Origin: Demequina aestuarii
GTDB taxonomy: Bacteria > Actinomycetota > Actinomycetes > Actinomycetales > Demequinaceae
DNA length: 64,000 nt
NCBI RefSeq assembly: GCF_000975095.1
Contig: NZ_BBRD01000001.1
Coordinates: 513,263-577,262 of the forward strand
Direction of reading: 5' to 3'
Shown: positions 45,821 to 53,924 of the stretch, one piece after another
How the letters are laid out: every line of letters starts with the position of its first letter
How positions within the stretch are numbered: the first letter of the stretch is position 1
Translations under genes and position numbers: made by a program
The notes under the pieces: model-generated
Database searches by the model: none
The model's input: the letters and a program-made list of their open reading frames with translations, nothing else
What the model was told of the DNA's origin: nothing

Positions 45821-46339
45821 ATGCGCTGGGATGCCTTGTTCGACGACCTCGAGGGACAGATGGCTGCGGCGCACGACCATGACTGGCGAGCGGAGGTCTC
45901 CGAACGCACGCGGGGCGAGCGAGCCGCGGTCGACCTTCCGGCCCGGATCGCGGGGGCGCAGGGGACGAGCGTCTCGGTGGTGCTGAGTGATGGAGAAGTG
46001 CTTCTCGGCGTGGTGACTGACTCCGCGCATGCGTGGGTGCTGCTGGTCGATGAGGGTGCGCGGGAGCACCTGGTGCCGATGTCCTCCATCGCTTCCATCA
46101 GTGGTCTGAGCGGAGCCGCGCATCACGTCACCGAAGTCGAGCGCAGGCTCGGCATCTCACATGCGCTGCGTGCTCTCAGCCGTGATCGCGCCCGCGTGCG
46201 GGTTCGGACGCGAGGGGGCGAGACGCATGGCGTCATTGCGGCGGTGTACGCGGATCACATCGAGCTCATGACCGACGTTCACCACCGGCACCGCGTGGCG
46301 GTGCCCATTGCGGGCATCGTGGAGGTGGCGTCCTCCTAG
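45821..46339 (+). CDS. Hypothetical protein with two Sm-like beta-barrel repeats
   Basis: A 172-residue protein that I do not recognise as a named family. It seems to hold two copies of one small barrel: VSVVLSDGEVLLGVVTDSAHAWVLL...VPMSSIASISG (about 47-93) and VRVRTRGGETHGVIAAVYADHIELM...VPIAGIVEVAS (about 123-171). Each has the Sm1-like pattern of strand, Asp/Gly-Gly-Glu turn, Gly, strand, and a final IaxI strand. The N-terminal 40 residues are helical. TAGCGT (45809-45814) precedes the ATG by 6 bases. The stop overlaps the convergent bldC-like gene by four bases. Confidence 0.6.
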   Translation: MRWDALFDDLEGQMAAAHDHDWRAEVSERTRGERAAVDLPARIAGAQGTSVSVVLSDGEVLLGVVTDSAHAWVLLVDEGAREHLVPMSSIASISGLSGAAHHVTEVERRLGISHALRALSRDRARVRVRTRGGETHGVIAAVYADHIELMTDVHHRHRVAVPIAGIVEVASS

Positions 46340-46557
46340 GACTCGGCAGCGGAGCGGGGCTGGCTCGTCCTCTCGCGCGTCGCGGCGTACTGACGCTCGA
46401 TGTACGACTCGAGTTCGCTCGCCTCGATGCGCCAGATGCCGCGCCCGCCCACTTGGATGGCGGGCAGATCGCCGGAGCGCACGAGTGCGTAGGCCTGCTG
46501 CGAGGAGACGTTCAGGATCTCCTGCACGTCCTCGATCTTGAGGAAACGGGGCGCCAT
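46336..46557 (-). CDS. BldC/excisionase-like helix-turn-helix regulator
   Basis: A 73-residue protein consisting of one MerR-like winged helix: FLKIEDVQEILNVSSQQAYALVRSGDLPAIQVGGRGIWRIEASELESYI is the complete domain in pieces here (residues 4-53). This is the BldC/AlpA/excisionase architecture; BldC in Streptomyces binds AT-rich direct repeats head-to-tail and controls development. CACAAT on the minus strand (46564-46569) lies 6 bases before the ATG at 46557. No phage gene is nearby, so a chromosomal BldC-type role is more likely than an excisionase. Confidence 0.82.
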   Translation of the reverse strand: MAPRFLKIEDVQEILNVSSQQAYALVRSGDLPAIQVGGRGIWRIEASELESYIERQYAATRERTSQPRSAAES

Positions 46558-46670
46558 GGCGCCATTGTGGCACGGTGCCGGCTTTCCTTCGGGCGTTTCC
46601 ACAGGCCCTTGTGAGATGCGTCGCGACGGGGCAGGCTATGCCTGAAGCCGTGTACCAGGGGGGAAAGGCT

Positions 46671-47306
46671 ATGGACGAACGGGCACCTGTCGCGGGTCGA
46701 CTGCGACGCCCCGGGTGGAAGGACCCACGCCTGCTCATCGGGCTGCTGCTGATCGCCGTGGCGATCGTCGGCGTGTCAGGCATCGTGAACGCGGCGGACC
46801 GCACCACACCGCACTACGTCGCGCACGCGACGCTCACTCCCGGGATGGTCCTCGGGGCCGACGACCTCGCCGTCGCTCATGTGCGGGTGGGGGAGGGCGC
46901 CTACATCACGGCCGACGGAGCCGGTGACACAGAGCCCTGGGGTCAGGTGGTGACCAGGGTGGTGGAAGAGGGCGAGTTGATCCCTGCCCGAGCGCTCGCC
47001 AGCCCGGACGAGTTCGACGGGCGACCCGTGGCCGTCGTCACGACGTCTCCGGTGGCGGCAGATGTGCGTCCCGGTTCCTCGGTCGACGTGTGGGTGACCC
47101 ACGCCGACGGCGAGGGCGAGGCTCACAGCAGTCTGGTGGGCGACGGACTCGTGGTGGCGGACCTGGACAATGACGACGGCGCGTTCGGTGCCGGCGGAGG
47201 CGAGACGGTCTACGTCGTCGTGCCGCGCACCGGGCTGGAGGACTTCCTCGAGGCGCTTGCGACGGGTGGCGAGGTCTCGGTGGTCGGGCTCGCTGGAGGT
47301 TCGTGA
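46671..47306 (+). CDS. SAF-domain membrane-anchored protein (CpaB/RcpC-like)
   Basis: A 211-residue protein: cytoplasmic basic N-terminus, one transmembrane helix (about 19-38), then a SAF domain (about 48-110, HATLTPGMVLGADDLAVAHV and GELIPARALASP) and a C-terminal beta region. The layout resembles CpaB/RcpC of Tad pili, which bind or process envelope glycans. A CpaE-like ATPase follows immediately, but no pilin, TadA, TadB or TadC gene is present. The ATG at 46671 has a purine-rich GGGGGGAAAGG site. Confidence 0.8.
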   Translation: MDERAPVAGRLRRPGWKDPRLLIGLLLIAVAIVGVSGIVNAADRTTPHYVAHATLTPGMVLGADDLAVAHVRVGEGAYITADGAGDTEPWGQVVTRVVEEGELIPARALASPDEFDGRPVAVVTTSPVAADVRPGSSVDVWVTHADGEGEAHSSLVGDGLVVADLDNDDGAFGAGGGETVYVVVPRTGLEDFLEALATGGEVSVVGLAGGS

Positions 47307-48571
47307 TGGCGGCGCCTGGCGTGATCATTGCGGTCGCGGGTCAGATGGAGGCGCGTGTCGCGCAGGTGATCGACGGCTCGGCCGGACTGAGGGTCGTGCG
47401 CCGATGCGCGGATCTGGCGGAGGCGACCGCCGCAGCCGATGCAGGTGTGGGTTCGGTCGTCGTGGTGTCGGACCAGCCTCATCTGACGCGCACGGTGCTC
47501 GTCGAGCTGGCGAGGATCGGCGTCGCAGTGGTGGGCGTGCCCACGACTCCAAGGGCGGCCGAGGCGCTATCCCTCATCGGCATCGGCGAGGTGGTTGCGC
47601 CGCAAGCGGCGGACGACGCTCTCGTCGCGGCGGTTCAGCGTGCCCTGAGCGTGCTGATGCCGCAAGCGCCTGCTCCCCGTGCTCCCGGTGTGACGGGCGC
47701 CGGGCGCGCCACTGCGGTGCGAGAGGGCCCGGTCATTGCGGTGTGGGGGCCCACCGGCGCCCCCGGCCGCACCACCGTGGCGGTCAACCTCGCGGGGGAG
47801 TTCGCACGTCAGGGTGCGGCGACGCTGCTGGTGGATGTCGACACCTACGGCGGTGCCGTTGCCCAGGCCTGCGGGCTCATGGACGAGGCCCCGGGTGTGG
47901 CGGCCGTCGCGCGAGCCGCCCACCATGGCGTCGTCGATTCCTCGACGATCGACCACTACGCACTCGAGGTGGCGCCGCGCCTGCGAGTCCTGACCGGTGT
48001 CACGCGCCCTGAGCGCTGGCCAGAGCTGTCAGGACCGGCGCTCGACGAGGTGTGGCGTGCCGCCCGGGTGGCCGCGGCCGTCACGGTCGTCGACTGCGGG
48101 TTCGGTCTCGAGACCGACGAGGAGCTGGCGTACGACACCCGTGCTCCCCAACGCAACGCCGCGACCCTGAGCGCGCTCAGAGGAGCACAGACAGTGGTGG
48201 CGGTCGGGACGGCGGAGCCGCTGGGCATCCAGCGTCTCGTCCACGGGCTGGGCGCGCTGCGCGCGCACGTGGGAGCCGAGCCCGTCGTGGTGGTCAACAG
48301 GGTGCGCGCGGAGGTTGCGGGTGCCCGGCCGGAAGAAGCCGTCGCCGACGCCCTGCTGCGTTTCGCGCAGGTGCCACGCACGTGGACGGTGCCCTGGGAC
48401 CCGCGGGCATGCGACGCCGCGACGCTCGCGGGCCAGCTCCTCGCCGAGCGCGCGCCCCGGTCGCCGGCACGTCGAGCCATCGCCGCGCTCGCCGCAAGTC
48501 TGCAGACGGCGGACGATGCCGCCGCCGCGCCGCGTCATCCACGCGTCGCGAGCGCCGGGGTGGGACACTGA
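47306..48571 (+). CDS. CpaE/MinD-like P-loop protein with degenerate P-loop
   Basis: A 421-residue protein with a receiver-like N-terminal domain (about 1-115), a Pro/Ala linker, and a ParA/MinD-type nucleotide-binding domain. The deviant Walker A reads GPTGAPGRTTVAVNLA: both the signature lysine and the P-loop lysine are absent (Thr and Arg). Walker A-prime VDVDTYGGA and the later VVDCGF are present. ATP hydrolysis is therefore doubtful. The ATG at 47306 overlaps the SAF gene stop by one base and has GGAGG six bases upstream; a GTG one codon earlier is too close to that site. Confidence 0.8.
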   Translation: MAAPGVIIAVAGQMEARVAQVIDGSAGLRVVRRCADLAEATAAADAGVGSVVVVSDQPHLTRTVLVELARIGVAVVGVPTTPRAAEALSLIGIGEVVAPQAADDALVAAVQRALSVLMPQAPAPRAPGVTGAGRATAVREGPVIAVWGPTGAPGRTTVAVNLAGEFARQGAATLLVDVDTYGGAVAQACGLMDEAPGVAAVARAAHHGVVDSSTIDHYALEVAPRLRVLTGVTRPERWPELSGPALDEVWRAARVAAAVTVVDCGFGLETDEELAYDTRAPQRNAATLSALRGAQTVVAVGTAEPLGIQRLVHGLGALRAHVGAEPVVVVNRVRAEVAGARPEEAVADALLRFAQVPRTWTVPWDPRACDAATLAGQLLAERAPRSPARRAIAALAASLQTADDAAAAPRHPRVASAGVGH

Positions 48572-48575
48572 ACCC

Positions 48576-49016
48576 ATGCGCGTCTACGTGCCCATCGCCG
48601 TCGAGGACCTCGGCCACTGCCTGTCCGGAACATGGGAGCCGCGCAGCGGCTATGCGCTGACGCCCACCCTGTTGGACATCTCGGCCTCCGATGACGACGA
48701 GCTGCTGGCCGAGCAAGTGCGTGACGCCGCGGCTGCCGATGCGGTGCTGGAGCTGGGCGCATCCCGTCGCGCGGTGGTCGCCGTGGACTACCCGCGTGCC
48801 GACGTCCAACAGGTGGTGGGGGAGCACCCGGCCGCAGTCACGCTCACGGGACGGGTGAGGGCCGATGCGGTGGCGTGCGCCTTCGTCGACGAGCCCGAGG
48901 CGGAGGTCGACGGCCGTGAGGCGGCCAAGGGCGACCGCGACGCGCTCGCGAGGCTCGAGGAGCGCGACCTGCTCTGGTACGACGTGAGCGAGATCGGCGA
49001 CCTGGCGACGTCCTAG
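48576..49016 (+). CDS. DUF6912 family protein
   Basis: A 146-residue soluble acidic protein starting MRVYVPIAVEDLG, with conserved-looking RRAVVAVDYPRADV and an acidic second half (RLEERDLLWYDVSEIGDL). It matches the DUF6912 group of actinobacteria by start and length. No function is known. It begins 4 bases after the CpaE-like gene, so it is the third gene of that unit. Its stop overlaps the convergent hisN by four bases. Confidence 0.7.
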   Translation: MRVYVPIAVEDLGHCLSGTWEPRSGYALTPTLLDISASDDDELLAEQVRDAAAADAVLELGASRRAVVAVDYPRADVQQVVGEHPAAVTLTGRVRADAVACAFVDEPEAEVDGREAAKGDRDALARLEERDLLWYDVSEIGDLATS

Positions 49017-49801
49017 GGCTGCAGGCGGGCCGCGATCTGCGCGTGCAGCCGGCCGTTGGTGGCGAGGGCGTCCCCGCCGAACGGCCCCGGCTCGCCCGCG
49101 AGCGACGTGAACTGCCCGCCCGCCTCGGTCACGATGGGCACCAGCGCCGCCATGTCGTACAGCTCCAGTTCGGGCTCCATCGCGGCATCGACCACGCCTT
49201 CCGCCACCAGCATGTAGCTCCAGAAGTCGCCGTAGGCACGGGTGCGCCACGCGTCGCTCGCCAGCCCGAGGAAGGCCGGCAGCAGCCCGCGCTCGTCCCA
49301 GCCGGACAGCGAGGAGTACGAGAGGCTCGCATCGGCGAGGTCGTCCACCGTGGAGACGCCGATGCGCTCAGCCGAGTCCACGCTCTGGCCCCGCCACGCG
49401 CCGTCCCCGGCGGCGGCGAACCACCGGCGTGACAGCGCGGGGGCGCTCACGACGCCCATGACGGGGAGCCCGTCGTCGATCAGGGCGATGAGCGTCGCCC
49501 ACACAGGGACGCCCCGGACGAAGTTCTTGGTGCCGTCGATGGGATCGACGACCCACTGGCGCGCGCCGCCCGAGGTGGAGCCGTACTCCTCGCCCACGAA
49601 CGCATCGGCCGGTCGTTCGCTGGCGACCCGCGCACGGATGATGCGCTCCGCCTCGCGGTCGATCGCGGTGACGGGGGAGTCGTCTGCCTTGAGCTCGACC
49701 TCGAGGTGACCCGTCGAGGCGGGCAGGGTCAGGGCGTCGACCTCGTCCGCGATGCGGAGAGCGAGCGCGAGGTCTGCGGCGTAGGATCCGGCGGGCTGCA
49801 T
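49013..49801 (-). CDS. hisN: Histidinol-phosphatase, inositol monophosphatase family
   Basis: A 262-residue Mg2+-dependent phosphatase. Motif A (GEEYG), motif B (WVVDPIDGTKNFVRG, metal-binding Asp residues) and motif C (ELYDMAALVPIVTEAGG) are complete. Actinobacterial HisN proteins of this family perform the histidinol-phosphate step of histidine synthesis; inositol monophosphatase activity cannot be excluded. TAGCCT on the minus strand (49808-49813) is 6 bases before the ATG, so the gene has its own leaderless promoter although it follows rsgA. Confidence 0.9.
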   Translation of the reverse strand: MQPAGSYAADLALALRIADEVDALTLPASTGHLEVELKADDSPVTAIDREAERIIRARVASERPADAFVGEEYGSTSGGARQWVVDPIDGTKNFVRGVPVWATLIALIDDGLPVMGVVSAPALSRRWFAAAGDGAWRGQSVDSAERIGVSTVDDLADASLSYSSLSGWDERGLLPAFLGLASDAWRTRAYGDFWSYMLVAEGVVDAAMEPELELYDMAALVPIVTEAGGQFTSLAGEPGPFGGDALATNGRLHAQIAARLQP

Positions 49802-49859
49802 GGCTCCAGGCTAGCGGGACCGCGTGAGCCCGAGAGGCCGGCCGGTCAGTACGCGGTGA

Positions 49860-50873
49860 TCACCACGCGTCACCCTCGGCGCGCGAGGCGAGCAGCCGCC
49901 GGATCGAGACCACTCGCGCACGCTGATCGGGCGTGGACGCCCACGCGTCGAGCGCGCACCCCGCCTCCTCCGACTCGTGCGTGCAGCCGCGGGGACAGCC
50001 TTCCGCTGCCGCCTCGGCCACGTCGGGGAACGCGGCGATGAAGTGCTCGGGGTTGACGTGCGCGAGGCCGAAGGACCGGATCCCGGGGGTGTCGATGATG
50101 CGCCCGCCACCCGGCAGGTCGAAGGCGATCGCGGAGGTCGACGTGTGCCGGCCCCGGCCCGTGACGTCGTTCACGATTCCCGTGGTGCGGTGCGCCTCGG
50201 GCACGATCGCGTTCACCAGCGTGGACTTGCCCACCCCCGAGTAGCCCACGAGCACCGTCGACCGGCCCTGGAGCCGCTCGCGCAGCTCGTCGAGGCCGGT
50301 GAACGTGCGGTCCTCGCCCACCGCGGTCATCGTGGTGGTGAGCAGCGCCACGCCGAGCGGGTCGTACGAGTCTCGGAGCGCATCGGCCGAGGCGAGGTCG
50401 CCCTTGGTGAGCACGAGCAGCGCGTCCATGCCGGCGTCGAACGCCGCCACGAGGCAGCGGTCGATCATGCGGGGATTCGGCTCGGGGTCCGCGAGCGACG
50501 TGACGATCGCCAGCTGGTGGGCGTTGGCGACCACCACGCGCTCGGTGGGGTCCGTGTCGTCGGCGGTACGGCGCAGTTCGGTGGCGCGCGGCTCGCGTCG
50601 CACGATGCGCGCCAGAGAGCCGTCCTGGCCGCTCGTGTCACCGACCACACCCACGCGGTCGCCCACCACCAGCCCGCGGCGCCCGAGTTCTCGGGCCTTC
50701 ACGGCGGTCAGGGCCACGCCGTCGTCCATGTGGACCGCAAGGCGGCCGCGGTCCACTCCGACGACGGTCCCGGGGACCGCGTCGAGGTGCGCCGGCCGGA
50801 TCTTCGAGCGAGGACGGGACCCGCGCCGGCCCGGCCGCACGCGAGCGTCTGACTCGTCGTACTCACGCCTCAC
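49860..50873 (-). CDS. rsgA: Ribosome small-subunit biogenesis GTPase RsgA
   Basis: A 337-residue circularly permuted GTPase that checks the 30S decoding centre. Order: OB fold (about 30-100), G4 LTKGDL, G1 GYSGVGKST, G2-region GRGRHTST, G3 DTPGIRSFGL, then a zinc site (CPRGCTHESEEAGC). The GTG at 50873 overlaps the aroA stop by four bases (GTGA). The N-terminal 30 residues are basic. The aroA-rsgA pairing is conserved in actinobacteria (Rv3227-Rv3228). Confidence 0.95.
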   Translation of the reverse strand: MRREYDESDARVRPGRRGSRPRSKIRPAHLDAVPGTVVGVDRGRLAVHMDDGVALTAVKARELGRRGLVVGDRVGVVGDTSGQDGSLARIVRREPRATELRRTADDTDPTERVVVANAHQLAIVTSLADPEPNPRMIDRCLVAAFDAGMDALLVLTKGDLASADALRDSYDPLGVALLTTTMTAVGEDRTFTGLDELRERLQGRSTVLVGYSGVGKSTLVNAIVPEAHRTTGIVNDVTGRGRHTSTSAIAFDLPGGGRIIDTPGIRSFGLAHVNPEHFIAAFPDVAEAAAEGCPRGCTHESEEAGCALDAWASTPDQRARVVSIRRLLASRAEGDAW

Positions 50874-52180
50874 GGGCGGAGCATCGCCTTCCACATGGCG
50901 GGGAACTCGGGCATGGTCTTGGCGGTGGTGCCCACGTTGATCACCTGCGTGCCGTTCACGGCGAGCCCGACGATCGCGCCGAACGTCGCCATGCGGTGGT
51001 CCTCGTACGACTCGACGGCGGCGGGGCGGAGGCCCGCCGCGGGCATGCCGCCGAAGGCGAGCCAGTCGTCGCCCGCGTCACACTCTCCGCCGAGGCGCCT
51101 GACCTCGTCCTGGATCGCCGCGAGACGGTCCGTCTCGTGCCCGCGCAGGTGCCCGATGCCGGTGAGGCGCGACGGCCCGTCCGCGAGCGAGCACAGCGCC
51201 GCGATGGTGGGCGTGATCTCGCCGGCGGGGGACAGGTCGGCTTCAATCCCACGGATGGTGCCGTCGCCGCGGACGGTCATGACGTCGCCCTCGAGGGAGC
51301 ACGAGCCGCCCATGCGCGCGAGCAGCTCGGGATACAGTGCGCCAGGCTGGGTGGTGCTGGCCGGCCAGCCCGGGATGCGCACCTCGCCACCCGCGACGAG
51401 GGCCGCGGCCATGAACGGTCCGGCGTTCGACAGGTCGGGCTCGACCCGCACGTCACGAAGGCGCACCGGGCCCGGGTGCACCACCCACGTGGTCGCATCG
51501 GGCTGGTCGATGTGGACGCCCGCCTCGCGCAGCGTCGCACAGGTCATGTCGATGTGAGGCAGGCTCGGAAGGCGCGCGCCCACGTGGCGGATGGTGAGCC
51601 CGTGGGGGAGGCGTGGAGCAACCAGCAGCAGGGCCGTCACGAACTGCGACGACGTCGAGGCGTCGACCGCGACCTCCGACGCCACCGCATCGGGCGGGGT
51701 GACGGTGCAGGGAAGGGCGCCGCGGCCGTCGTCGTCGACGCGCGCTCCCAGCGCTCGCAGCGCATCGAACAGCGGGGCCATGGGACGCACGCGGGCGGCA
51801 TCGTCGCCGTCGAACGACACCGGACCATCCGCGAGCAGGACCATGGGCGGCACGAAGCGCATGACCGTTCCGGCGAGGCCGCAGAACACGTCGGCGCCGC
51901 CGCGCAGCGGGCCGGGGGTGATAGTCCAGGCGTCGCCAGCGTCGTCCACGGACGCGCCCAGGCTGCGGAGCGCCGCGATCATCAACGCGCTGTCGCGCGA
52001 TCGCAGGCCACCGCGGAGGCGGACGGGGGTCTCCGACAGGGCCGCCAGCACCAGGTAGCGCGCGGTGAGGGACTTGGAGCCGGGGACGTCGACCAGTGCA
52101 TCGAGGGGATCGCTCGCGGCAGGGGCCGCCCACGCCTCGCCCGGGCCGGTGCCGACGGGGAGGGTCTCGCCGAGGCTCAC
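50870..52180 (-). CDS. aroA: 3-phosphoshikimate 1-carboxyvinyltransferase (EPSP synthase)
   Basis: A 436-residue shikimate-pathway enzyme joining PEP to shikimate-3-phosphate. VPGSKSLTARYLVLAAL holds the substrate lysine, LAGTVMRF the PEP loop, DASTSSQFVTALLL the shikimate contacts and ESYEDHRMAT the catalytic region. Length is standard. The GTG at 52180 overlaps the stop of the upstream DoxX gene (GTGA), and the aroA stop overlaps rsgA, making a fully coupled three-gene unit. Confidence 0.97.
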   Translation of the reverse strand: MSLGETLPVGTGPGEAWAAPAASDPLDALVDVPGSKSLTARYLVLAALSETPVRLRGGLRSRDSALMIAALRSLGASVDDAGDAWTITPGPLRGGADVFCGLAGTVMRFVPPMVLLADGPVSFDGDDAARVRPMAPLFDALRALGARVDDDGRGALPCTVTPPDAVASEVAVDASTSSQFVTALLLVAPRLPHGLTIRHVGARLPSLPHIDMTCATLREAGVHIDQPDATTWVVHPGPVRLRDVRVEPDLSNAGPFMAAALVAGGEVRIPGWPASTTQPGALYPELLARMGGSCSLEGDVMTVRGDGTIRGIEADLSPAGEITPTIAALCSLADGPSRLTGIGHLRGHETDRLAAIQDEVRRLGGECDAGDDWLAFGGMPAAGLRPAAVESYEDHRMATFGAIVGLAVNGTQVINVGTTAKTMPEFPAMWKAMLRP

Positions 52181-52662
52181 TTCTTCTTGGCCGTGACCGA
52201 TGCTCCGCCGAGCACGTCCTTCTTCGCCTTGACCTTGGCCTTCTTGGCCTTGGCGCGCTTCACCTTGCGCGGGCTGTGGCCGACCGTGGCGGCGAGCAGG
52301 GTGCCGCCGAACAGCGACACGTTCTTGAGGAACAACTCGAGCTGCTCCTCGCGGCGCTCCTCGTCGGTCTCGAGCCAGAACGGCCGACCGACCGCGACCG
52401 TGGCGGCGGTGAGGCCAGCAAGGACCAATCCCGCGGTGCGGGGCGTGCGCGACAGCGCGAGGATCGATGCGGCTGCGATGGTCGCCATGCCGTGCGCCTT
52501 GACCAGGTCAGTGGTGCTGACATCGTCGAGACCCACCTCCTTGAGGGCGGGTTCGAGCACCGGAGCCGAGCGCGCGGCTCGCTTCTGGGGCTCGAGGACT
52601 GACTGGACGCCGCCGTAGACGAACCACGTGGCGAGCAGGGGCCGTGCTAGCACTCGGAACAT
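52177..52662 (-). CDS. DoxX family membrane protein
   Basis: A 161-residue protein with four hydrophobic segments in the DoxX pattern ([19 protein letters not shown] at the N-terminus, [21 protein letters not shown] in the second helix) and an unusually Lys-rich C-terminal tail (about 130-161). In mycobacteria DoxX works with SodA and SseA against oxidative damage; neither is here. TAGCGT on the minus strand (52670-52675) lies 7 bases before the ATG at 52662. Its neighbour on the other side is the sigR thiol-stress locus. Confidence 0.82.
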   Translation of the reverse strand: MFRVLARPLLATWFVYGGVQSVLEPQKRAARSAPVLEPALKEVGLDDVSTTDLVKAHGMATIAAASILALSRTPRTAGLVLAGLTAATVAVGRPFWLETDEERREEQLELFLKNVSLFGGTLLAATVGHSPRKVKRAKAKKAKVKAKKDVLGGASVTAKKK

Positions 52663-52711
52663 GACACCTACGCTACCAACCTTCGCGCGAGGTGCACGTG
52701 GTGAGCGTGGT

Positions 52712-52738
52712 GGGAATGGCGGCACGGGCGCCAACGTT
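52712..52738 (+). promoter_or_regulatory. SigR-type promoter of sigR (autoregulation)
   Basis: GGGAAT (52712-52717) and GTT (52736-52738) are separated by 18 bases, matching the GGAAT-N18-GTT consensus of SigR/SigH promoters. Nine bases further is an in-frame ATG (52748), 24 codons ahead of the usual sigR start. A second, housekeeping -10 box TAGGCT (52806-52811) serves the shorter form. Confidence 0.75.
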
Positions 52739-52819
52739 CTGACCTGCATGACCGCCACCTTGCTTCGCGACCGCAGTGCCGCTACCGGCAGCGTCGAAGC
52801 TGGAGTAGGCTCGCCCCTC

Positions 52820-53434
52820 ATGAGTGAGACCGCGCTGGACTTCGAGACCGAGGCGCTGTCGTACATGGATCAGCTGTACGCCGCCGCCCTGCGCATGACG
52901 CGCAATGGCGCGGATGCCGAGGACCTGGTGCAGGAGACGTACGCGAAGGCGTTCGCCGCCCAGGACAAGTTCACGATGGGCACCAACCTCAAGGCGTGGC
53001 TGTACCGGATCCAGACGAATGCCTTCATCAACACGTACCGCAAGAAGCAGCGTCAGCCCAAGCTGTCCGACGCCGAACAGGTCGAGGACTGGCAGATCGC
53101 GGCGGCGGCTGAGCACACCAGCTCCGGACTCGTGTCCGCTGAGCAGGAGGCGCTGGACCAGATCGGCGACGTCGAGGTCAAGCGCGCACTGTCCGAGCTG
53201 TCTGAAGACTTCAGGATGGCGGTCTACCTCTCGGACGTCGAGGGGTTCGCCTACAAGGAGATCGCGGAGATCATGGATACCCCCGTGGGCACGGTGATGT
53301 CTCGCCTGCACCGGGGGCGCAAGCTGCTCCGTGAGAAGTTGAGAGAATACGCGGCTGAGCGCGGGATCTACGACAAGCGCCCGGCCCCCAATGTGGACAG
53401 TGGGGAGGTGTGCCATGCCCGGAAGGGAGTGTGA
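52820..53434 (+). CDS. sigR: Thiol-oxidative stress sigma factor SigR/SigH
   Basis: A 204-residue ECF sigma factor: region 2 (about 10-85, [23 protein letters not shown] [19 protein letters not shown]) and region 4 (about 130-190, [34 protein letters not shown]). It directs thioredoxin and low-molecular-weight thiol genes when its anti-sigma factor is oxidised. rsrA overlaps its 3' end. The ATG at 52820 lies 8 bases after TAGGCT, giving a leaderless housekeeping transcript. The reading frame stays open upstream to an ATG at 52748, which would give a 228-residue form from the SigR promoter. Confidence 0.95.
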   Translation: MSETALDFETEALSYMDQLYAAALRMTRNGADAEDLVQETYAKAFAAQDKFTMGTNLKAWLYRIQTNAFINTYRKKQRQPKLSDAEQVEDWQIAAAAEHTSSGLVSAEQEALDQIGDVEVKRALSELSEDFRMAVYLSDVEGFAYKEIAEIMDTPVGTVMSRLHRGRKLLREKLREYAAERGIYDKRPAPNVDSGEVCHARKGV

Positions 53435-53651
53435 GGAGGCCCTTGACCGCCTGTTCGAATACATCGACGATGAGCTCTCGGACGATGAGCTCCGCCGCAT
53501 CGGCGCCCATCTGAAGACGTGCCCGCCGTGTGAGGCAGAGCACAAGATCAAAGAGAAGATCAAGAACCTGACGTCTCGCTCGGGCGGCGACGCTGCTCCC
53601 GAGGAGTTGCGCGAGCGCATCCTCGCGTCCATCAGGTCCACTCGCGCCTGA
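53415..53651 (+). CDS. rsrA: Zinc-containing anti-sigma factor RsrA/RshA
   Basis: A 78-residue ZAS-family anti-sigma factor. Cys6, His32, Cys36 and Cys39 (HLKTCPPC, HxxxCxxC) are the expected zinc ligands whose oxidation to a disulfide releases SigR. The ATG at 53415 has GGGGAGG upstream and lies 20 bases inside sigR, so the two are translationally coupled. The C-terminal half is helical and charged. Confidence 0.95.
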   Translation: MPGRECEEALDRLFEYIDDELSDDELRRIGAHLKTCPPCEAEHKIKEKIKNLTSRSGGDAAPEELRERILASIRSTRA

Positions 53652-53674
53652 CCCCGCAGGCCAGGCATGACGAA

Positions 53675-53702
53675 GGCCGCACCGGAGTACTCCGATGCGG
53701 CC
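53675..53702 (-). terminator. Terminator between rsrA and the bL37 gene
   Basis: GGCCGCA/TGCGGCC (7 bp) encloses one mismatch and the palindrome CGGAGTACTCCG. On the minus strand it is followed by TTCGTC, so it suits bL37 best, and it can stop sigR-rsrA transcripts as well. Confidence 0.65.
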
Positions 53703-53721
53703 CCGAGTCAGGTGGGATCAC

Positions 53722-53796
53722 TCAGGCGTTGGGACGCTTGCCGTGATTGGCTCCGCCCTTGGCGCGCGCCTTGCGCTTGCGGCCTCGCTTGCTCAT
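53722..53796 (-). CDS. Ribosomal protein bL37
   Basis: A 24-residue, strongly basic protein starting MSKRGRKRKARAKGG and ending ANHGKRPNA. This matches actinobacterial bL37 (COX24/AURKAIP1-like), found bound to 23S rRNA in mycobacterial ribosome structures and located beside the SigH/RshA genes. The ATG at 53796 has a strong GGGGGAT site. Residue composition (11 Lys/Arg, no acidic residue) fits a ribosomal peptide. Confidence 0.9.
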   Translation of the reverse strand: MSKRGRKRKARAKGGANHGKRPNA

Positions 53797-53924
53797 CGGG
53801 ATCCCCCTTTCTTACGCGGACTTGACGAAATCGACTATCTATCTTCCCACACCGCGCTTCACGTTGATGCCCCGGGGCCCTACCCTCGCTCAAGAGACCA
53901 CCGACCCGTGCCGATGGAGTACCC

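Noticed and set aside
46336..46557. Phage excisionase and integrated element
   Set aside because: The helix-turn-helix protein has excisionase-like architecture, but there is no integrase, attachment-site repeat or phage gene, and flanking genes are backbone.
46671..48571. Tad pilus locus
   Set aside because: Only CpaB-like and CpaE-like genes are present; no TadA, TadB, TadC, prepilin or prepilin peptidase gene is nearby.
52822..52998. Second sigma factor start inside region 2
   Set aside because: It would remove the conserved region 2.1 helix; starts at 52820 and 52748 both keep it.
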